A stretch of 64,000 bases of DNA from an uncultured Oscillospiraceae bacterium. Its GTDB lineage: Bacteria > Bacillota > Clostridia > Oscillospirales > Oscillospiraceae. The position numbers and the translations under genes are program-made. Below, piece after piece: positions 58,622-64,000 of this stretch. The notes under the pieces were generated by a model. It worked only from the letters and a program-made list of their open reading frames with translations. It had not been told where the DNA came from and made no database searches. The DNA lies in NCBI GenBank assembly GCA_949841465.1, contig CATKZW010000009.1, positions 1 to 64,000 of the forward strand. The letters run 5' to 3'. Numbering within the stretch: the stretch's first letter is position 1; each line of letters opens with the position of its first letter.

Positions 58622-59149
58622 ATGAATTATGCCGCAATTAAATGGGCAGACGTGGCCAACGGCCCCGGAGTGCGGGTGTCCCTGTTCGTGTCCGGGTGCA
58701 CCCACCATTGTCCGGGGTGCTTCAACGAGGAGGCCCAGGATTTCAATTACGGCCAGCCCTTCACCCAAGTGGAGGAGGACAAGATCCTCCAGGCCCTCTC
58801 CCCCGCCCACATCAAGGGCCTGTCCCTGCTGGGCGGCGAGCCCTTCGAGCCGGACAACCAGCGGGCTCTGCTCCCCTTCCTGCGGCGGGTGAAGGAAGCG
58901 CATCCGCAAAAGGAGATCTGGTGCTACTCCGGCTACACCCTGGACGGGGAGTTGTGGCAGCCCAGCCGCGCCCGGTGCGAGTGCACCGACGAGATGCTGC
59001 CCCTCATCGACGTATTGGTGGACGGGCCCTTTGTGGAGGCGGAAAAGGACCTGAACCTCCGCTTCCGGGGCTCCTCCAACCAGCGGATTTTGAACGTCCC
59101 CGCCAGCCTGGAGGCCCATGCGCCCGTCCCCTGGGACGGCCTTCTTTAG
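58622..59149 (+). CDS. nrdG: Anaerobic RNR activating protein (radical SAM)
   Basis: 'VANGPGVRVSLFVSGCTHHCPGCFNEEAQDF', 'LSLLGGEPFEPDN'; follows nrdD. Confidence 0.96.
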   Translation: MNYAAIKWADVANGPGVRVSLFVSGCTHHCPGCFNEEAQDFNYGQPFTQVEEDKILQALSPAHIKGLSLLGGEPFEPDNQRALLPFLRRVKEAHPQKEIWCYSGYTLDGELWQPSRARCECTDEMLPLIDVLVDGPFVEAEKDLNLRFRGSSNQRILNVPASLEAHAPVPWDGLL

Positions 59150-59240
59150 ACCGCTGACGCGCGTTTGCCATGACCTGTCTCGTTTATGCCCGGCTGCCAA
59201 AGCATTGCCGAATTTAAGAATTGGATTAGGAGGTTTTGTT

Positions 59241-59684
59241 ATGACCGCTCCCGTCTCCGTCAAGCTCCTGAACCATCGGGCCAAGCTGCCTGTCTACGGC
59301 TCCCCGGACGCCGCCGGGGCCGACCTGTACGCCCTCACCGACGGCCCCATTACCATCGCTCCGGGCCAGACCGTGCTGATCCACACCGGCATCGCCCTGG
59401 CCATACCCAGAGGGTATGTGGGGCTGGTGTACGCCCGCTCGGGGCTGGCCACCAAGGAGGGGCTGGCCCCCGCCAACAAGGTGGGCGTCATCGACGCCGA
59501 CTACCGGGGGGAGCTGATGGTGTCGCTCTACAACCAGAGCCGGGCGAACCGCGTGGTGGAGTGCGGCGACCGCATCGCCCAGCTGGTGGTCACCCCCTAC
59601 CTCACCGCCGAATTTGCCCAGGTGGAGGAGCTGGACGGCACCCAGCGGGGCTCGGGCGGCTTCGGCTCCACCGGGACGAAATAA
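59241..59684 (+). CDS. dut: dUTP diphosphatase
   Basis: 'DAAGADLYAL', 'YARSGLATKEGLAPANKVGVIDADYRGEL', 'RGSGGFGSTG'. Confidence 0.96.
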   Translation: MTAPVSVKLLNHRAKLPVYGSPDAAGADLYALTDGPITIAPGQTVLIHTGIALAIPRGYVGLVYARSGLATKEGLAPANKVGVIDADYRGELMVSLYNQSRANRVVECGDRIAQLVVTPYLTAEFAQVEELDGTQRGSGGFGSTGTK

Positions 59685-59720
59685 AAACGACAGCCCCGCC
59701 GCCGGCGGGGCTGTCGTTTT
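59684..59720. terminator. Bidirectional terminator
   Basis: AAAACGACAGCCCCGCC GCC GGCGGGGCTGTCGTTTT. Confidence 0.9.
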
Positions 59721-59728
59721 CTATGGGG

Positions 59729-60508
59729 TCAGTGGTGGCCGTGGCCGAAGATCAGCAGCACGCCCAGGGCAAAGCCCAGCACCGTGGACAGGACGGGCCA
59801 GCGGGACTTCCACTGGAGGGCCGCCTCGGGCAGCAGCTCGAAAAACACCACGTACAGCATAGCGCCGCCCGCCAGGCTCAGAGCCGCGGCCAGGGCCGCC
59901 TCGGCCTGGCGGCCCACCAGGTAGCCCAGCAGCGCCCCCAGTACGGTGGGCACGCCGCTCAGCGCCGCCACGGCGATGGCGGAGGCGGTTTTGGAGCCGT
60001 CGTGGAGCAGGGGGACGGCAATGCTCATGCCCTCCGGCAGGTTGTGCAGGCCGATGGTCACCGCCGCCAGCACACTGGCCAGGCAGATGCCCTGCACCGC
60101 CACCGCGGCCCCCACCGCCATGCCCACCGGCACGTTGTGCAGGGCCACCGCCGCCGCCAGCACAATGCCCGCCGTGTGCAGGTCGTGATGGCCGCAGGCA
60201 CAGTGGTGAGGATTGGCCTCGTCCTCGTGGTGGGCGCTCTTGTCGATCCAGCAGTTGAGCAGCCACGTCACCCCAAAGCCCAGCACCAGCAGCACCGGCG
60301 TCATGGGCAGCCAGGGGGAGGCCTCAATGGCCTCCGGCACCATGTCCAGGGCCACGATGGACAGCATCAGCCCCCCGGTGAAGCTGAGCAGCAGGCTGGT
60401 TGCCTGGGGGGACTCCCGCTTGAACAGGGCGGCCAGGCCGCCGCCCAGGGCCAGACCGCCCACGCCGGTGGCGGCGGTCAGAAGGATCACAAATAAAATG
60501 GGGTTCAT
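59729..60508 (-). CDS. ZIP family metal transporter
   Basis: 'FTGGLMLSIVALDMVPEAIE', 'ALHNVPVGMAVGAAV', 'VTIGLHNLPEGMSIAVPL', His-rich loop HHCACGHHDLH. Confidence 0.92.
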   Translation of the reverse strand: MNPILFVILLTAATGVGGLALGGGLAALFKRESPQATSLLLSFTGGLMLSIVALDMVPEAIEASPWLPMTPVLLVLGFGVTWLLNCWIDKSAHHEDEANPHHCACGHHDLHTAGIVLAAAVALHNVPVGMAVGAAVAVQGICLASVLAAVTIGLHNLPEGMSIAVPLLHDGSKTASAIAVAALSGVPTVLGALLGYLVGRQAEAALAAALSLAGGAMLYVVFFELLPEAALQWKSRWPVLSTVLGFALGVLLIFGHGHH

Positions 60509-60604
60509 GTCTCCGCGCTCCTAAGCATGTTGTGCCGGGCAGGCCGCGGGGGCCCGTCCGGGAAGTATTATCTTAGCATAGGAACGGCATAAACGCAAGC
60601 AAAA

Positions 60605-60964
60605 TTATCCTTTCCGGAACAATTCCCGCAGACCGATGACGATCAGGAAGCCGCCGAAGCATTTTTGCAGCAGCTCCACGTCCAGCGCCGTGGCCGCCCA
60701 GGCGGTGAGGGCGGAGCACGCCAGTCCCGCCCCTATGGCGGGGAGCAGGGCCCGCTTTTCCACGCAGCCGTTTTTGAAGTGAGCGGGCAGGGCGGCAGCG
60801 GCGGCGGGCAGGAAGTAGAGCAGGTTGACCCCCTGGGCCAAGGTCTGGGGCACCCCGGCAAAGCTGGTCATGTAGATGAGCAGCAGTGAACCGCCCCCCA
60901 CCCCAAAGCCGGACAGCACCCCCGTAACCGCCCCGGCCAGGGCGGCAATGAGCCAGTCTTTCAC
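60605..60964 (-). CDS. Half-size TSUP (TauE/SafE) transporter, second half
   Basis: GTG start overlapping upstream stop (GTGA); 'AGAVTGVLSGFGVGGGSLLLIYMTSFAGVPQTLAQGVNLLYFLPAAAAALPAHFKNG'. Confidence 0.8.
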   Translation of the reverse strand: MKDWLIAALAGAVTGVLSGFGVGGGSLLLIYMTSFAGVPQTLAQGVNLLYFLPAAAAALPAHFKNGCVEKRALLPAIGAGLACSALTAWAATALDVELLQKCFGGFLIVIGLRELFRKG

Positions 60965-61326
60965 AGGAATGCCCTCACTCCGCCGTACAGGATCAGCAGC
61001 GCGAAGCCCCGGCGCAGCCACACCATGGATATTTTCTGGAACAGCTTCCCCCCCACCAGGCCGCCCACCAGGCCGCCCGCCAGGTAGGGCAGGGCCAGCG
61101 CCAGGTCCAGCTGCCCCCGGAACCAGTAGATCCCCGCGGACAGCGCGCACAGCGGCGCGATTACCGCCACCGAGGTGGCGAAGGCCTTCCGCTGGTCCAG
61201 GCCGCACTTACCCGCCAGCAGAGGCACCAGCACCTGACCGCCGCCCCCGCCGAAAAAGCCGTTTACCACCCCGGCCGCGCCCCCCGCCAGCGCGTACCAG
61301 ATGGTCTTTGATTTTTTCTCCGACAC
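60961..61326 (-). CDS. Half-size TSUP (TauE/SafE) transporter, first half
   Basis: 121 aa; 'AGGAAGVVNGFFGGGGGQVLVPLLAGKCGLDQRKAFATSVAVIAPLCALSAGIYWFRG'. Confidence 0.8.
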   Translation of the reverse strand: MSEKKSKTIWYALAGGAAGVVNGFFGGGGGQVLVPLLAGKCGLDQRKAFATSVAVIAPLCALSAGIYWFRGQLDLALALPYLAGGLVGGLVGGKLFQKISMVWLRRGFALLILYGGVRAFL

Positions 61327-61461
61327 CGAATATCACCCCCTGTCAGTGTGCCGCCGGTGGAAAAAAATATTCCTTTACACAACGAAAAAAGTGTAAAAGA
61401 ACGGCCCCTTGCGTCAGTGCAAAAAAACCGGTATAATGTTTCAAGATTTGGAGAAAGAGTG

Positions 61462-62028
61462 ATGGAAGTGCCAAAATCTACCAAGAACGAGATTATGACC
61501 GCGCTGGGCCAGCTGCTCCAGTCCAAACGGCTGGACGACATCACCGTCACCGAGCTGGTGGAGCGGTGCAACATCTCCCGGCAGGCGTTCTATTACCACT
61601 TCTCCGACCTGTACGGCGTGGTGGACTACGGCATCCAGCAGTTCCTGGAGCAGTTTAGGGTGCCCAGCCCGGAGAAATGGCGGGAGGTCATGGAACAGAC
61701 GCTGACTTTGCTGCGGGAGCACCGCACCCTGGTGCTCAATGTCTACCGGGCCTATGAGCGCAGCTATGTGGAGCACGACCTGCGTCAGTGGGCCATGCCG
61801 CTGGTGGGGGCCCGGGTCCGGCTGGCGGCCCGGCAGTTCAGCGTGACGGAGGACCAGATCGTCTTTATGACGGAGCTGCTCACCGAGGGGCTGGCCAGCA
61901 TCGTGCTCAGCTGGGTGGAGCGGGGCATGCCCTCCAGCGTCATTGAGAGGATGGACGACTTCGACATTTTGGTGGAGGGGTGCCTGGAGTATACCATGGA
62001 GCATCTGGCTCAGAAGAATAAGAAGTGA
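61462..62028 (+). CDS. TetR/AcrR family regulator
   Basis: 'STKNEIMTALGQLLQSKRLDDITVTELVERCNISRQAFYYHFSDLYGVVDY'. Confidence 0.9.
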   Translation: MEVPKSTKNEIMTALGQLLQSKRLDDITVTELVERCNISRQAFYYHFSDLYGVVDYGIQQFLEQFRVPSPEKWREVMEQTLTLLREHRTLVLNVYRAYERSYVEHDLRQWAMPLVGARVRLAARQFSVTEDQIVFMTELLTEGLASIVLSWVERGMPSSVIERMDDFDILVEGCLEYTMEHLAQKNKK

Positions 62029-62273
62029 TTGCAGGCGGAAACAACATAATTCGACAATATTTTACATCCGGCCGGGCCCTGTCAGAGTTTTGAACGGGCC
62101 CGGTTTTCTGTCTATGGAACATTGTTCCGGAAGAAGGTATGATGGCGCTGACCAACAGGGGCGGCGCTGTTTTAACGCGGCCCAAACACAATGGAAACAT
62201 AACGGATACGACCGGCTGCTACCATGCGCTTCAAGGGGCAGCCCCCAGAAAGACAGAAAGGATCGTGTGAACA

Positions 62274-63665
62274 ATGAGTATGATGAACAGCGTGAAACGG
62301 GCCGGATTCCGGGCCATGTACGGATATCTGGACAAGGACCCCGACGCCAATATCCCCCGGCTGATGGACTGGGTGGACCGGTTCGCGGGAAACGGCCCCA
62401 ACAGCTTCCCCACCCAGCGGGCCGCCTTCCGCAGGGTGATTGAGAACCCGGACAACAACTGGTACCGCCTGATCCGCTCCATGTGGACGGACATCGACGA
62501 CGAGGTGCGCAAGACCTTCTTCGAGAATTTCATGCTCAACGGCAACCTCATCGGCTGGGCCACCCAGGAGGAGGCCAGGGAGCGCTACGGCTGCAACATC
62601 CCCTGGGCCATCCTGCTGGACCCCACCTCCGCCTGCAATCTGCACTGCACCGGCTGCTGGGCGGCGGAGTACGGCAACAAGCTGAATCTGAGCTTCGACG
62701 AGATCGACAGCATCATCACCCAGGGCAAAAAGCTGGGCGTGTACATCTACATCTACACCGGCGGCGAGCCCATGGTGCGCAAGGACGACCTCATCGCCCT
62801 GTGCAACAAGCACAGCGACTGCGAGTTTTTGTGCTTCACCAACGCCACCCTCATCGATGAGGACTTCGCCGACCAGATGCTGCGGGTGAAGAACTTCGTC
62901 CCGGCCATCAGCGTGGAGGGCTTCGAGGAGGCCACCGACGGCCGCCGGGGGGACGGCGTGTTCCGGAAGGTCCGCCGGGCCATGGAGATTTTGAAGGCGC
63001 GCAAGCTGCCCTTCGGCACCTCCTGCTGCTACACCAGCGCCAACCTGGACTCCATCAGCTCGGAGGAGTTCGTGGACCAGCTCATTGAGTGGGGGGCCAA
63101 ATTCGCGTGGTACTTCCATTACATGCCGGTGGGCAACGACGCCGCAACCGAGCTGCTGCCCACCCCGGAGCAGCGGGAGGAGATGTACAACAAGGTCCGG
63201 GCCTACCGCCGCACCAAGCCGCTGTTCATCATGGACTTCCAGAACGACGGGGAGTACGTGGGCGGCTGCATCGCCGGGGGCCGCCGCTACCTCCACATCA
63301 ACGCCAACGGGGACGTGGACCCCTGCGTGTTCATCCACTACTCCGACTGCAACATCCGGGAGAAGTCCCTGCTGGACTGCCTGCGCTCCCCCATGTTCAT
63401 GGCCTATCACGACGGCCAGCCCTTCAACGACAACCACCTGAAGCCCTGCCCCATGCTGGAAAACCCGGAAAAGCTGCGGGAAATGGTGGCCAAAACGGGG
63501 GCAAAATCCACCGATCTCCAGTCCCCGGAGACGGCGGAGCACCTGTGCGCCAAGTGCGACGGCTACGCCCAAGCCTGGGACGAGACGGCGGAGCGCCTGT
63601 GGAGCTGCGGTCACGGCTGCGCGGGCTGCGCCCAGCACTGCGCGGAGCAGAAGGAGGCCGGCTGA
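62274..63665 (+). CDS. Radical SAM/SPASM-type protein
   Basis: 463 aa; 'DPTSACNLHCTGCWAAEYG', 'IYTGGEPMVRKDDLI'; later Cys clusters incl. 'CGHGCAGCAQHC'. Confidence 0.88.
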   Translation: MSMMNSVKRAGFRAMYGYLDKDPDANIPRLMDWVDRFAGNGPNSFPTQRAAFRRVIENPDNNWYRLIRSMWTDIDDEVRKTFFENFMLNGNLIGWATQEEARERYGCNIPWAILLDPTSACNLHCTGCWAAEYGNKLNLSFDEIDSIITQGKKLGVYIYIYTGGEPMVRKDDLIALCNKHSDCEFLCFTNATLIDEDFADQMLRVKNFVPAISVEGFEEATDGRRGDGVFRKVRRAMEILKARKLPFGTSCCYTSANLDSISSEEFVDQLIEWGAKFAWYFHYMPVGNDAATELLPTPEQREEMYNKVRAYRRTKPLFIMDFQNDGEYVGGCIAGGRRYLHINANGDVDPCVFIHYSDCNIREKSLLDCLRSPMFMAYHDGQPFNDNHLKPCPMLENPEKLREMVAKTGAKSTDLQSPETAEHLCAKCDGYAQAWDETAERLWSCGHGCAGCAQHCAEQKEAG

Positions 63666-63837
63666 CCAAACCCGCGTCCCCAGCCCCCGGCGGGGCTGGG
63701 GACGCGTTGGTAAAATTGCCTCTTGCAATTTTTCCAGAGTGTGCTACAATATCCACGGTCGCCGCACTTTGTGCGGCGGCCTGCAAAACGACAACTGAAT
63801 ACAGTTGCGAGAAATGCAGTAGAAAGGAAGAAGCAAA

Positions 63838-64000
63838 ATGCCCAAGTTTGTCAAACGGGCCCTTTTGCTGCTGGTCGTCATCGCCATGCTGCCGGTTTCA
63901 CTGTACGGGTGTACAGGAGACACGGAGCCCACGCCCTCCACGGTCGTGAGCGACAGCGGGAGCGAACCGACCGCTGCACAATCGGGCGAGTTACCCAACG
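63838..64000 (+). CDS. Lipoprotein, truncated by window end
   Basis: MPKFVKRALLLLVVIAMLPVSLYGCTGDTEPTPS...; lipobox; open at the right edge. Confidence 0.65.
   Translation, partial: MPKFVKRALLLLVVIAMLPVSLYGCTGDTEPTPSTVVSDSGSEPTAAQSGELPN

Noticed and set aside
63673-63705. GC-rich hairpin GCGTCCCCAGCCCC/GGGGCTGGGGACGC
   Set aside because: Probably an ordinary terminator-like hairpin after the radical SAM gene; no T-run and no further structure

Overview
GC-rich chromosomal window from a Clostridia-type Firmicute, probably Oscillospirales (inferred from gene content: T-box, CIRCE-groESL, NrdR/NrdDG, AddAB). Most of it is core genome: addAB, infC-rpmI-rplT, an amino-acid ABC transporter, an aconitase-family hydratase, metNI plus metQ, cysK/Rrf2, a 1-phosphofructokinase, two ABC-F ATPases, nrdR, groESL, an MCP, ilvE, tRNA-Gly, uppP, spoIIIE/ftsK, leuS, dinB, nrdDG, dut, a ZIP transporter and a radical SAM/SPASM protein. 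The left edge (about 1-3.7 kb) is a decayed integrative-element remnant: an ArdC-like protein, a Cys-rich small protein and an integrase with several frameshifts. The most interesting non-coding signals are: (1) a ~240-bp locus at 41.7-42.0 kb with two near-consensus sigma-A promoters facing each other across a highly structured segment, ending in a terminator; (2) an attenuator-like leader (promoter, 3-codon uORF, terminator) in front of an ABC-F gene at 42.6-42.85 kb; (3) a Met-specifier T-box on metQ alone; (4) a 111-bp hairpin element at 35.86-35.97 kb. Notable proteins are a Cys-rich 369-aa protein, an N/Q-rich 51-aa microprotein missing from the ORF track, and a double-transglutaminase-like protein. 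No CRISPR array, rRNA operon or intact prophage was seen. All calls come from reading the sequence; no database search was run.
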